Shown here: piece by piece, positions 1 to 9,526 of the stretch
Numbering within the stretch: position 1 is the first letter of the stretch
How the letters are laid out: each line of letters opens with the position of its first letter
Source of the DNA: Lindgomyces ingoldianus
Taxonomy: Eukaryota > Ascomycota > Dothideomycetes > Pleosporales > Lindgomycetaceae
Direction: 5' to 3'
DNA length: 22,552 nucleotides
Assembly: GCF_010093535.1 (NCBI RefSeq)
Contig: NW_022985164.1
Span: 179,982-202,533 of the forward strand
The notes under the pieces: generated by a model
Database searches by the model: none
Seen by the model: only the letters and a program-made list of their open reading frames with translations
What the model was told of the DNA's origin: nothing
Position numbers and translations under genes: made by a program

Positions 1-1330
1 GGTTTATCCGAAGAAATTCTGACTAACTAGCGCGTCTAAAAGAGGAGATTCTGCTCAACTTTTCGTTCTGCAAACCCGAATATAATAAGCAGAGCAAGCT
101 CTGCTAATAAAGAGACTTTTATTAGCTAGGCATGTAGTAATACACTAAAGACTACTTTAGCACATGCTAGGCCTACTAACGCGCAAAATCCTCTTAACAT
201 GCCTTGTATAAGAAACTCTAGCCTCTTCTAGTCCCCTCTAGAATCTAGAAGAATATCTTTATAGATTTTATTACAAAGCTACTACTTAGCTAGTTAAATA
301 AAAGAAGCTATAATAGTATCTTAGTTATAGTTAATTATTTTTTTAAAATAGCTTACTATATCTTTAGTAGGGGCACTTTAAAGGTAGCAGCCTTAGCTAA
401 AACTTTTAAGTAAAAAATTTTAAAACTTTATAGCTCTTTTTTTTTTATTATAATAGACTAAAAAGCTTTATTTATATCTACTTATTAAAAGACATTTACA
501 GCCTACTTAGAGATAAAAAGACTTTTTTTTACTACTTTTTACTTATAAACTAATAGCTAAACTAAGCGCTAAAACTAAATATTAAAGTAGTATTTTTAAA
601 TATACTGTAACTATAAGTAAGATAACTAGGCAAAGATTCTTTTTAATGCAGAATATGCCTATAACAATACTGTTTATAGCTTTATAGGGATATTACTATT
701 CTAGGCTGTTTATAGAAAGAATCTGCTGTCTATAAACATGCTAAAATAAGTAAAAAAGGCTAGTATTTCTTTATAAGCACTTTAAAATAGTAATAAACTA
801 GCCTAGACTAAGTAGAAGCTAGCTAAACACCTTAAAATAGTATAAAAGTACTAAAAGTAATAGCATAATAAGACGCATAAATATAAAATATACTTAGTAA
901 AAAACTAGGTATACTTTAGCACTAAAAATATTACTACTTTTTAGCTAAAAAAGAAGCTAGATAATAAATATATAGGCTCTTAAAAAGTTTTTACTATATA
1001 TAAAACTTAATTTTACTGCTTAGACTTACTAGCTAGCTTTTAAATCTACCTAGTATTTTATATTAGCCTTTTTAAGCTAGCACTTTTAAGTTACTTATTA
1101 CCTTATAAACAACCCCTAGCTAAGGCAGTAATACTCTAAGTAGAAATAGATATATAAAACATAGACTACATTATAGACTAAAAGCTGCATAGGGGAATAT
1201 AGCTATACAGAGTACGCTAGAAAGGGTTTAGAGAGGAAGATAACTAACTACTTCTAATAAAAAACATATCTAAAAGAGCTATAAATAAATTCTAGAGATA
1301 AGTAGAACTACTAGTATAAAGAAGAATAAA
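1..1330 (+). pseudogene. Ty3/gypsy chromovirus integrase + chromodomain (family I), degraded
   Basis: This is the 3' part of a gypsy pol gene entering from the left edge. Treating in-frame TAG/TAA as mutated Gln/Trp codons, the integrase zinc-binding end is readable near 130-200 (RDFY, then YFSTC and RAKSS), the start of the catalytic core near 253-363, and the conserved HPQTDGQTE block at about 540-569 as YL*TNS*TKR. AEYAYNN follows at 648-668. A chromodomain lies at about 1140-1250 with LYRVR*KGFREEDN, where the stop replaces Trp. Frame is constant from 540 to 1250, but at least two frameshifts occur between 155 and 540. Integrase inserts the cDNA; the chromodomain is known to target chromovirus integration to heterochromatin. 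Motifs differ from the gypsy copies further right, so this is a separate family. RT, RNase H and gag lie outside the window. Confidence 0.85.
1140..1260 (+). other. Chromodomain of family I gypsy integrase
   Basis: Same frame as the preceding integrase C-terminus. The order VE-I followed by a short linker, LYRVR-stop-KGF and EEDN matches the usual chromodomain pattern YLVKWKGY...N-W-E. The stop stands where Trp is normally found, consistent with TGG changed to TAG. Confidence 0.75.
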
Positions 1331-3389
1331 GAAAAAGAAAAGAAGGCTAAATTAGGCTAAAAAGAACTAGACTAGAAAAAATAAACTTAAACTAGACAAC
1401 TTTATAAAAGCTTAAAATATTTAAAAAAAACAACTTTTAAGCACTATAAACTTTAAAAACTTAGCTTATTTTTTACTATCTTTATTTTTAAATACTACTA
1501 GATTAGTCTAGATTACCTCTAAACTAGCCTAGATACCCCTAAAAAAAGAAATAAATACACTATAAAGCCTAGACTTTACTAGAGAAACCTAAAAAAAAGT
1601 AAACTACTAAAGAAAATATAAAAAGGGTATAAAGTGCTATAACTATTTCTAAAGAAGCTACTGCTATGTAAAAATAGACTAAACTATTTTAAAAAAGAAA
1701 AGAATAGTAAGTAAAAGCCTAAAAAAGGCAAAACCTATTCTAAAAAGCCTAGATAGGCCTAGACACCCCTAGATCTACTAAACTAATATTAAAAAAAATG
1801 CTAAAAAAACTAAAAATAAAAGTAAACAACTTGCTTTATCTTTAAAAAATGTTTTACTTAAAGTTAAAAGTGTTAAAATTATAAGTAAAGTTAGTTTTTT
1901 ATATACTTTACTTACTTTTATAAAATTCTTTAGTAAGAAAAAGAACTTAAGCTTAAAAAACACTAAAATTAGCAGTAAAAGGCTAAGTACCCTAAATAGA
2001 GTTAGACTGCTCTAGAAGAGCCTAGATAAGTATAAGTTAGAGAATATATAGTGTAAACGCGCTTAGAGACTAGAGAAAAAGGTTTTAAGCTATTATTATT
2101 ACTTATTTTTTTTTTACACTTTACTAATGCTTTTTTTTTACTTTACTAAAACTAATAATACTTAAGTTTCTAAACACTTTCTTACTAATATAAAAGAGGG
2201 TTAGAGTGTTACTAGCTATCTTACTATAGACAAGCCTAGTAAGAATTAGTCTAAAAACCTTTAAAAACCTTTAAAAACCTCTAGAGAAACTTAAAAAAAG
2301 TTTAAAAAGTAGCTAAAAATTATAAACTTATTAAAATAAATAATAACTTTATTAACTTTTTTATAAAAACTTTTAATAATGTTTAGTAAGTACTTTTAAG
2401 TGTTACTAAAGTTAATTTAGGTCTTAAGCTAAAAAAAACTGCTAAAGATAGTGCTTATAATAGTTATAATTACTAAGTAATAGTTTTTTAAGCACTATAA
2501 CTTAAAAATTAAGAAAAAGAACTAAGAAGCACTTTAAAAACCCCTAAACAGCTATAAATAGCCCTAGAATAACCTACTTAATAGTAGTCTCTACTACTTT
2601 TATAGTAGCTATTACACTTTAAAAGGTTATTAGTGTGCTTAAGCTTTAATAAGCTTTAATAAATATAAGTATTATAAGTCTAAATGTTATAATTTTTTTT
2701 AATAAAAAAATAGCATAGTAGAATTACACCTAGCTTATACGCTATAATCCTGCCTATAATTTTATTAAAGTAAGTTAAGTAAAAATTAATAGTAGCTAAA
2801 GCTTTATTTATAGCTAAAGTAATTTTATTTAACTACTTGCTAGCTAAAAAAGACATTATTAGTAGTAAAATATATAAGACAAGGCTTAGGAGGCCTAAAA
2901 GGGCCTAGATTAAAATAGATAAAATAAAAGGCCTTAAAAATAGAATAGAGAATAGCTAGTAGAGGTAGCTAGCTAAGGAAGAGTTTAAAAGTAGTTAGAA
3001 TAAAGACTCTCTAGAATAGACAGAGCTTTATATAAGGTCCTCTAGCCTAGGGGGGCTCTAGAACACCCTAGGAACCCCTAAAAAAGCCTAGAGGCTCCTG
3101 TAGAAAATCTCTTTAAAATATATACTAAAAGTGTAGAGTAGAGTGTAGGTGTAATAAAAAATTTAGCTTAGTAAAAACTATTTAACTTTTTAAATTAAAT
3201 TTAAAGTAATATAAAATTACATAACTTTTAAACTTTAAAAAAAGGCTTAGATTTAAGTGTAAAGTTACACCTTAGAAAAAAATAAAGCTTTATAATAATT
3301 AGCTATTTAGGTGTTTTCTAAGCTGTTATAGACTAGCCTAGACTACACTAGGCAGTCCTAGACAACTTCTAAACTGTGCTGTTAACCCT
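1331..3389. other. Strongly RIP-damaged, unassigned repeat-like DNA
   Basis: About 2 kb downstream of the family I chromodomain. I find no confident domain, LTR boundary or polypurine tract here. The text is dominated by TA steps and cctaga/ctagg-type words, and all frames are full of TAG/TAA. A plus-strand stretch near 1635-1675 reads KCYNY-F*RSYC, loosely resembling a zinc knuckle, but not convincingly. A 12-bp unit built on aaaaaccttt is repeated near 2258-2285. It may contain the 3' LTR of the family I element or another transposon. The short minus-strand open stretch at 1778-1963 is a Leu/Phe-rich low-complexity artefact. Confidence 0.5.
2768..3154 (+). pseudogene. Possible degraded coding stretch, unknown product
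   Basis: One plus-strand frame holds about 128 codons in which every internal stop is TAG or TAA, explainable as mutated Gln/Trp, and no TGA occurs. It ends at a TAA. The implied product is basic and Lys/Arg/Leu-rich, with segments such as KTRLRRPKRA and IKGLKNRIEN, then a Ser/Leu/Gly patch. I do not recognise a family. It could be part of a gag-like or transposon accessory protein, or a chance frame, since TAG/TAA-only stops are common in RIP-damaged DNA. Codons in the 2880-3110 part look less mutated than the flanks. Confidence 0.25.
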
Positions 3390-3663
3390 ACACTTTCTAG
3401 ATAATGCCTACCTTACCTAAAAAGCTAGGCATCCTAGACAGGTAATACTTTAAACTGGACCTACAGCATACTAGATCTGTCGCTACCAGCGCTGCTGTGC
3501 CTGGCTCTCTAGAGAAGTATATAGCTAGTTGTAGAAGCCCTCTTTAGATAGCAAAGGATTACCTTAGAAATTAGGCAGGTACTAATTATACTCCTATGTC
3601 ACAGTCACGCCCTTGTTAGTTAATACACCTCTTAATTGCGAAGTGTATACCCTGTTTTTTACA
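3390..3663. other. Less mutated island next to a lone transposon end
   Basis: CpG, CpA and TpG are clearly more frequent here than in the flanks (for example around 3475-3515 and 3597-3615). No open frame, tRNA or known domain is seen. It directly abuts the pogo terminal repeat at 3664, so it may be the interior of a non-autonomous or truncated relative of that transposon. The interior shows no clear match to the full pogo copy at 5016-6879. Confidence 0.4.
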
Positions 3664-3723
3664 GTAGGGGCTTAGCAAAAGTAGCTGGCCAACCTGTGTA
3701 GCCAGCCAACCTGTTAGGTACGT
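3664..3723 (+). repeat. Lone terminal inverted repeat of the pogo (Fot1/Pot2-like) element
   Basis: Sixty bases match the right terminal repeat of the full element at 6820-6879 in the same orientation, with only transition differences, and end in GGTACGT followed by TA (3724-3725), the expected target dinucleotide. The matching left end (ACGTACC...) is not found to the left. It therefore marks the right edge of a truncated or non-autonomous second copy. Immediately to its right starts sequence homologous to the gypsy II 3' region, so this insertion also sits in, and truncates, that gypsy copy. Confidence 0.85.
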
Positions 3724-3789
3724 TATATGTTAACTTTATCTTTAAATAAGTGTGTAGAGTGTGTAAAGAAAAATAACTAGTACAACACT

Positions 3790-4077
3790 TTTATTTCTAA
3801 TGCTACATAAAATTATTTAGAAAAAAAAACGCTTCTTTAGTCTACTAAAGTAGTAAACGTTTATAAGTAGAAGCTTATAGATAAGTGTTTATGCTTAGTA
3901 GAGAAGCTTTTTAAAAAAGCAGTAAAAATAAAGAACGTGTTAAAAAGAGAGTATTCTAAATAGAATTATATCTAAAAATTACTAGATCTACTAGAAGCTT
4001 ATTGTGTAAGGTACCTAAAAGAGGACCTTTTCTTCTTAAATAAAATAGCAGCGCTTAAGGTAAAAGTAAAAGGTTAA
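3790..4077 (+). other. Antisense reading frame in the gypsy II 3' region (copy 1)
   Basis: On the strand opposite to gag-pol, one frame runs about 95 codons with only TAG/TAA stops inside, ending at TAA. It begins FISNA, continues NYLEKK and ends with DLLEAYCVRYLKEDL and a Lys-rich tail. The same frame with the same start and end words exists in copy 2 at 16348-16686, with an in-frame 39-nt length difference. The implied product is Lys/Glu/Leu-rich and probably coiled-coil. Antisense frames between pol and the 3' LTR are known in some plant Ty3 elements; whether this is one is inference. Confidence 0.35.
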
Positions 4078-5013
4078 TTACTTTTTTAGCTTTTCTCTAC
4101 TAGCACTTACCTTTAAAGGCTACTGCTATCTAATAATAATATAGCTGTCTCTTTTAAAATAGGTGCTTTATTACCTAGCTAGTTTTTTCTAAGTAAGCCT
4201 AAAGGTACTTCTATACTAACTACTGTGTATTCTCTAGGTTTTTAGCTAGTTTCTAAGTGTTTTTACTAGTAAGCTACTTTTTCTGTTTTACTAAAAAAAA
4301 AATTATTTCTTTAATTATTAATAATTTATTTTACTTTATACTTTATTTTTATGTTTTTTTATTTTTGTTTTAAAAAAGAAATTTCTTTAAATGCTTTTTC
4401 TAGTTTTAAAACATAAAACAATAAGTGTATTTTTATATATAGAGGAAGCTTTAGCTTACAGTTGTCCTCTTAGGTCTATAGGACCTTATAAGGTCTAATT
4501 CTTCTTTCTACTAGTTTCCTAGAGAGTTAAGATATCTTAAGGTTTTTAGTTTTAAGGTATATGTAGTCTCTAGGGCAGATCTTTAGCCTATGTTTTTGTG
4601 TCTAATTTATATATTATTTTATTATTTCTAACTAGATTTAGCTTTAACTGCTAATTTTTAATATATATTTTATAAATTTAATAAGTAGTTAATTAATTCT
4701 AGTAGGTTTATAAGCTAACTTTTATAAAGCATATAATAAAGATAATAACTAAAATTAGCTTTATATAGAGTTTCTTTTATTATAGTAGACTCTACTATGT
4801 TAATAGTAAGTTATGCTATTAAAAGCTATTCTATCTAGTTATTCTAACTATAGAATATATACTATTTTAGGTATTTTTCTACTTTAGTATTTATTTTTTT
4901 AGTTTGTCTGTCTATCTATAGATAATACACTGTAGATAGTTTATATGTTATGCTAAAGTGCCTTATAGCAGCTTTTTAGAACTTACTAGTAAATAGCTTA
5001 TTTTTATTAAAGA

Positions 5014-5015
5014 TA
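5014..5015. repeat. TA target site duplication, left
   Basis: TA immediately before ACGTACC. It pairs with TA at 6880-6881 after GGTACGT. Copy 2 of the gypsy has one TA at this place. Confidence 0.9.
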
Positions 5016-5075
5016 ACGTACCTAACGGGTTGGCCGGCCACACAGGTTGGCCGGCTACTTTTGCCAAGCCCCTAC
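5016..5075 (+). repeat. Left terminal inverted repeat of the pogo element
   Basis: Matches the reverse complement of 6820-6879 at 57 of 60 positions; all three mismatches are CpA versus TpA. It contains an internal direct repeat, GGTTGGCCGGC, at about 5029-5039 and 5045-5055, which is a plausible pair of transposase binding sites. Confidence 0.95.
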
Positions 5076-5096
5076 CACACTCTACCTATCTACATA

Positions 5097-6751
5097 ATGC
5101 CTTAATAACAACACTAAATTAAATCTTCTAAAGAATGTTAGATATAGTTTACTCTTTAGGCTTTTAAATAAGACTTAAAACTCTTCTTATAACGCGCTAT
5201 AGCTATCTATAATGTCTTTTACACAACACTAAGTAATTAACGCGCTAGACAGCCTTTAGAAGTAGAATGCTAGCCTAAATTAAAAAATTTAACTAAGCTT
5301 AAAAAAAAAGTAGTTATTAAGTACATACTTAAGCTTATTACACATAAATTTCCTTTTAGGCTTGTAGCTGTAGCTAATATAGCTAATTCCTTGCGCGCAG
5401 AGTATAATCTAGGCTAGGTTAGCTTAAACTAGCCTAGTATATAGGTTAAGCACTGCCTTAAGTTTATAATAAAGTTTAATTATAAGTATAATTATAAAAA
5501 AGCGCTTTATAAGAATCTAGAGGTTATTTAAGGCTAGTTTTACCTAGTAGCTAATATAAAAGCTAAGTACAGTATCTAAAATAAAGACATATATAACTTT
5601 AATAAGTTAGGCTTTATAATAGGCTAGATATTAACTAGAGTAGTTATTACAGCTTTAAAAAAATAAGAACAGCTAAAGGTAATATAGTAAAGTAATAAAG
5701 AGTAGATAATAGTTATCTAAAGCATTAACATAATAAAGTAAGCTATTTTACTTTTTATTATTTTTAAGGGCTGCTATTACCTTTTTGCCTAGTATAAAAA
5801 GAAAAATTTGCCTTAGAACTAAGTTATTATAGTCTTTAAAAACAGCTAGACAATAAATAAGCTTATGCTGCAGTAGTTAAAGCACTTTAATAAGTATATA
5901 AAAAAAAAGTTATAAGCGCTTATTAGCTTTTTATTATTAATAGCTATAAAAGCTATAACTTACTTAATTTCTAGCAGTACTATAAAAAAAATAAAATTAT
6001 TACTATTTATATGCCTTTATACTTATTACACTTCTTATAGCCTCTTAATATAGGTTATTTTGCCCCTTTAAAGAAAGTATATAAGTGCTAAGCTAAAGAT
6101 TTTATATATAACTAAATTACTTATATTATAAAACTTAAGTTTTTTCTATGCTTTATACGCGCTTATAATGCAGTAATTACTTTTAGTAATATCTAAAAAG
6201 GGTTTTAAAGCGCTAGTTTAGTCCTATTTAACTTAAAATAAGTTAAAATAGCCCTTAACATTTAGTTATATACTTTATTACTACTACTACTTGTTAATAA
6301 CAAGCCCTAGCAGTTGTAAACCTTAAGTAATACTTTTAAATTTAAGTTATAATTAATGCTTATAAAGGTAAAAATTTAAAAGCATATAAATAGCTTACTA
6401 ATGTTTATAGTAAAGGCTTTTAAGAAGGTTTTAAAGAGGGTATTAATTATTATGCATAAGCTAGTGTTAGCGTAAAAGAAAATTATAAAGCTTTAAGCAG
6501 TAAGTAAGGCTGCTACGTAATGTAGATTGCATAAAAAGAAGCAGATTTAAGCAGAAAAGACTTTAATAGTTAAAAATAGGGCTTGTCTAACTACTCTAAA
6601 GGAGTTTAGAGCGCGTAGTAATAGAAAGAAGCTAAAGACACAAGTGCGCGCTAAAGAAGGTAAGCTAAGTTAAAGGTAATATAGGCAGTGCAATTAGACT
6701 AGGCATAACTTGCGTATGTGTAAGAAAGTAGTAGAAGTAGACTTTAAATAA
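5097..6751 (+). pseudogene. Pogo-family (Fot1-like) DDD transposase, stops plus one frameshift
   Basis: From ATG at 5097 to TAA at 6749-6751, about 551 codons, close to the usual 530-545. The N-terminal half contains the CENP-B-type DNA-binding region, with KKKVVIKYI and then ANSLRAEYNLG near 5300-5410. The catalytic core gives DIYNFNKLGF, LFIINSYKSY and PLNIGYFAPLK. In Fot1-like enzymes these are NFDETGF, LIIDGH and PLDVGCFAPLK, so all three catalytic Asp codons are now Asn (5601-5603, 5939-5941, 6047-6049), each a TG-to-TA change. The C-terminus keeps a zinc knuckle whose first Cys is Tyr (6680-6682), with Cys 6689, His 6704 and Cys 6719, then EVDFK. Frame is constant 5097-5890 and 5910-6751; one single-base change in the A-run near 5899-5908 joins them. 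Internal TAG/TAA replace Gln/Trp. The enzyme would have cut and pasted the element; it cannot do so now. Confidence 0.93.
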
Positions 6752-6819
6752 TATCTTGTGTTATATTGCTCTATACAGGGCTAAAGTAGGCTGTTTTGCG
6801 CCAGAATGGGGTGGTTTTA

Positions 6820-6879
6820 GTAGGGGCTTAGCAAAAGTGGCCGGCCAACCTGTGTGGCCGGCTAACCCGTTAGGTACGT
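6820..6879 (+). repeat. Right terminal inverted repeat of the pogo element
   Basis: Sixty-base partner of 5016-5075, ending GGTACGT and followed by the TA duplication at 6880-6881. The copy at 3664-3723 has this same orientation. Confidence 0.95.
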
Positions 6880-6881
6880 TA

Positions 6882-7376
6882 ATAATTTAGAGGCATCTAT
6901 ATACTAAAACTATGTTTTATTTAAGTTTATATATAAATTTTTTAACTATTATAGTTTTTTCTAATAGCTATATGTGCAGAAATTTAGTAGTTTTATTAAA
7001 GGCTACTGCTATTATGTTATATATTTTATCTATACTAGGTTTCTTTAACAGAGGAAGTTTTATTATAAAGTTTATAGTAATTATTATTTATAGTTATGTT
7101 AAAGCTTTAATTAGTTAAAGGTATTTATATGTTTTATACTTTTAGAGGTTATTTTTATTACATGTATTATATTTCTTAAGAACTTCTATGCACAATTATT
7201 TAATTTTAAGTATTAGTTAAAAAATAGCTACCTTTAGCTTCTTTTAAAGAGTACTAATTTCTAGGTGTCTAAACATTAGAGATTTATAGTATTTATAGAT
7301 TAAGGTTTTTTATTCTTATTTAGTTACTATAAGCGCATAGAATTTTTTAATAGGCCTAGGTCTGTTATATACTAAT
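6882..7376 (-). pseudogene. Gypsy II copy 1: integrase N-terminal half
   Basis: Collinear with about 17620-18100 of copy 2 (shared words such as gtgtctaaacattagagattt near 7263-7283). It covers the zinc-binding region and first half of the integrase core, between the pogo insertion (left) and the copia insertion (right). The last five bases, CTAAT (7372-7376), are the left copy of the copia target duplication. A 68-codon open stretch on the plus strand at 6912-7118 is only the shadow of this degraded gene. Confidence 0.8.
7372..7376. repeat. CTAAT target site duplication of the copia element, left
   Basis: CTAAT directly before the LTR start TGTTGAATAGG. The same five bases follow the right LTR at 11738-11742. 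A 5-bp duplication is the normal size for LTR retrotransposons. Confidence 0.9.
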
Positions 7377-7656
7377 TGTTGAATAGGCTCCGACAGCTAG
7401 CTGCTTATAGTATGAGCACTTAAGTAGCAAGAGTAAGAGTGGTGTACAGTGTGCACAGCGTATAAGGTAGGTAAGGTAAAGGCAACATGTTTCTAGTTCT
7501 ATTACTCTTATCTTTCCTCTATATAGAGGAAAAAGGGGATATTTAGATGTTTACGCACAAAGGTTTACGCACAAGCATTATATAATAGAGATATGTAGTC
7601 TTACTTATGCGCAATTACTTATATCTAGACTATAACGCTGCTACTATATATAGACA
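7377..7656 (-). repeat. Copia LTR (3' LTR of copy 1)
   Basis: Starts TGTTGAATAGG and ends AGACA. It aligns without gaps in the sampled parts to 11458-11737. Its 7560-7656 part is heavily mutated relative to the other LTR, whereas 7377-7500 is the better preserved version. The hairpin seen in the other LTRs is destroyed here. Confidence 0.92.
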
Positions 7657-8100
7657 CTAGCAACTTTTCTTTTTATCTAAAAAGTTACCTTTTATACGCG
7701 TTACCTCTCTTTTATTTATGTAAGTTTATTTAATTACATTTTACCTTTACTCTACTTTATTTATTAGAACTTGCCTTAGTAATGCTGTATATTAAAATAA
7801 GCTAGTTACACTATATAAATAGCTTTATAAATAGTGTAAAGTGTTTTAGGCTATTATTATCTAGCTTTTATGCGCTTACTTTATAAGTAATTTAGTAGTA
7901 TATAAACTATTTTATGTAAGGTTTTATGCTAGAATAGTATAAAATCTTTGCGTAGGCAGGTGCGTAGAGAGGTGTATATAATAAGGTCTTCTTTTTTTTT
8001 TTACTTTTTTTTCTTTATTTTTTACTTTTTAAGCCCTACTATACTATTCTCTAGCTCTTTTCTCTTTTTATACAGTGCTAACAGTAACAGATACTCCTGC

Positions 8101-8139
<39 letters not shown>

Positions 8140-8800
8140 GAGAGAGAGAGAGAGATGTCTCTCTAGCCTTCCTTCTTTACCTCTAGCGCTGTTAGTGCAG
8201 GCGTCTTTAACGTCCTTATGCAGTCTAGCAGCCTAGGGCGCATCTATGTTACTTTTCTAACTAGTTCTACTACTAATTAGCAGTTTATTTAGTATTTTAG
8301 TATAAATATATAAATCCTTTAGCTTTTCTACTTTCTCTTTATATAAAATGCTAATTATAAATAGGCTAAAAAGTAGCATGTAGTAGCTTTACTATTTTAT
8401 AATATTAATATTATTTTGCCTACTAGCACTAATCTGCAGCTGTAGGCGGCAAAGGTTATGCATTATAAAGAGTACTTTTATGTAGTTTTAGTCTAAAGTT
8501 ATAGTTAAGTCTTAGCAACTTTATATACTTATTATTATAGTAGCACTACTAGTGCTTTTTTTTTTATTAAGTGTTATATGTTAGCTAACTTCTAGGCTAA
8601 TGCCTACGCTTTATGTGTATAGCAGAGCTGTAGTCTGCATTATAACTACTATATGTAAAGGGTGGTAGCTTTTTCTTTTTCTATATACTAAATAAATAGA
8701 CTGTTTTTTTTACATATCCTTCTTTTCTAATCTTATAATAAGAAAAATAAGTGCGTATAATAAAAAAAATAAAAGAGATAGGCCTTATATAAAAGTGTTG
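7657..8800. other. Copia 3' non-coding region between pol end and 3' LTR
   Basis: About 1.1 kb with no protein I can recognise on either strand. It contains the compound microsatellite at 8104-8154, preceded by a long pyrimidine-rich tract (about 7988-8070), and a comparatively unmutated patch around 8080-8260. A 72-codon open stretch over the microsatellite (7948-8166, plus strand) is low-complexity (poly-Phe, then Thr-His and Arg-Glu repeats) and not considered a gene. Confidence 0.5.
8104..8154 (+). repeat. Compound microsatellite (CA)16 T (AG)9
   Basis: Sixteen uninterrupted CA units at 8104-8135, one T, then nine AG units at 8137-8154. No CA unit is mutated to TA although the surrounding element is RIP-damaged, so the tract probably expanded later or escaped. 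Confidence 0.98.
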
Positions 8801-9526
8801 TTAGTCTAGTTAGTCTAGAGCATCTTTGCGCACAAGATCTAGCTAGTCTACAGATGCTTCTATCTAGATAGAGAGGCAGTTAGTTAGGACTAATAATTAA
8901 AAAGCCTAGTTTAGTGTTTTTTTTATATATACATTTACTAAGTTATTTTTACTATTAATTTACTTAATCTTAGTAATTTCTCTTTTCTTATATAATTTAT
9001 AAAGTAATATAATATTAATTATAAGTTACTTTTTACTAGTAGTGCCTAGCTTAATAAAGTAATTATATAAAGACCTTAAATCTATGCAGATTACTACTAG
9101 AATTAGTAGTAGTTTAAGTGTTTATATAATTTACTATAAAGTTGTACTAAAAGTAATTATATTATTAAACCCTTTAACTATTCTATATAGTTTACTAGTA
9201 AGGACACTCCTAGTTACTCTTTTACACTTAGTAGAATTCTAGTGTATAATGTTGCTTAGTATTTTAAAGTAGTTACTTTACTTTATATAGTTTTTATTAC
9301 TTAATATAATTAAAAATCTTAGCTGTAAGCTAAGGTTTTTATTATTAGTAAATAATCTATTTATAAAGATAAATAGCTTTGCATAATTAAGCTGTAATAG
9401 TAAAAAGGTAAGACTACGCTTACTATTATCTATCTACTATTAGATTTATGCGTTAAGTGTGTTAATGTTATTATATAAAAGGTTTATAGTTTGTGCAGTA
9501 ATAAACAGGTTAAATGCTGCCTCTAG
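8801..9526 (-). pseudogene. Copia pol C-terminus: RT-RNase H linker and RNase H, degraded
   Basis: Read on the minus strand in one constant frame with TAG/TAA standing for Gln/Trp. It begins with EAAFNLFITAQTINLLY, the usual 'SRPE-AAFDLS-AAQ' region before the RNase H of fungal copia elements. It continues with KLFIFINRLFTNNKNLSLQL (TDASFA-type first catalytic block, Asp now Asn), TKCKRVTRSVLTSKLY (normally RVTRSVLASEL), then IDLRSLYN (normally DSR) and ends near EITKIK*INS and the 'NPADAMTK'-type tail. The frame terminates at TAA triplets at 8812..8810 and 8803..8801. RNase H removes the RNA strand during reverse transcription. Upstream of 9526 I cannot find the YVDD box. Confidence 0.85.

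Larger units (their letters stand above)
3726..5015 (-). pseudogene. Gypsy II copy 1: integrase C-terminus, chromodomain and 3' region
   Basis: Homologous to 16310-17615 of copy 2. The chromodomain corresponds to roughly 4190-4370, followed rightward (upstream in the gene) by the integrase C-terminal domain and the end of the catalytic core. The block stops at 5015, where the pogo element is inserted after the TA at 5014-5015; the gene resumes at 6882. It is saturated with stops and has A/T-run length changes. Left of about 4190 the sequence is the long 3' untranslated part of the element, which carries the antisense frame described separately. Confidence 0.8.
5016..6879 (+). mobile_element. 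Complete-length Fot1/Pot2-like pogo transposon (Tc1/mariner superfamily), RIP-inactivated
   Basis: A DNA transposon of 1864 bp bounded by 60-bp terminal inverted repeats and flanked by TA on both sides (5014-5015 and 6880-6881), the known target duplication of this superfamily. Removing it restores the gypsy II sequence (AAAGA-TA-ATAATTT) as seen near 17608-17625 of copy 2. Size, ends and a single transposase gene match ascomycete Fot1/Pot2 elements of about 1.9 kb. The interior is strongly AT-shifted while the ends keep GC-rich words such as GGCCGGCC. Confidence 0.95.

Noticed and set aside
1635..1680. Zinc-knuckle-like KCYNY-F-RSYC in the left region
   Set aside because: Spacing after the His position does not give the final Cys, and neighbouring codons show no gag similarity.
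1778..1963. 61-codon minus-strand open stretch rich in Leu, Phe and Lys
   Set aside because: Low-complexity reading of an AT-rich tract, with no motif and no relation to neighbouring elements.
3598..3663. TGTCACAGTCACG as the start of another LTR
   Set aside because: No polypurine tract before it and no matching end or second copy in the window; too little to call.
6912..7118. 68-codon plus-strand open stretch
   Set aside because: Antisense shadow of the degraded gypsy integrase, which is readable on the minus strand by homology to copy 2.
7948..8166. 72-codon plus-strand open stretch ending in Thr-His and Arg-Glu repeats
   Set aside because: It consists of a pyrimidine tract plus the CA/AG microsatellite; low complexity, not a gene.
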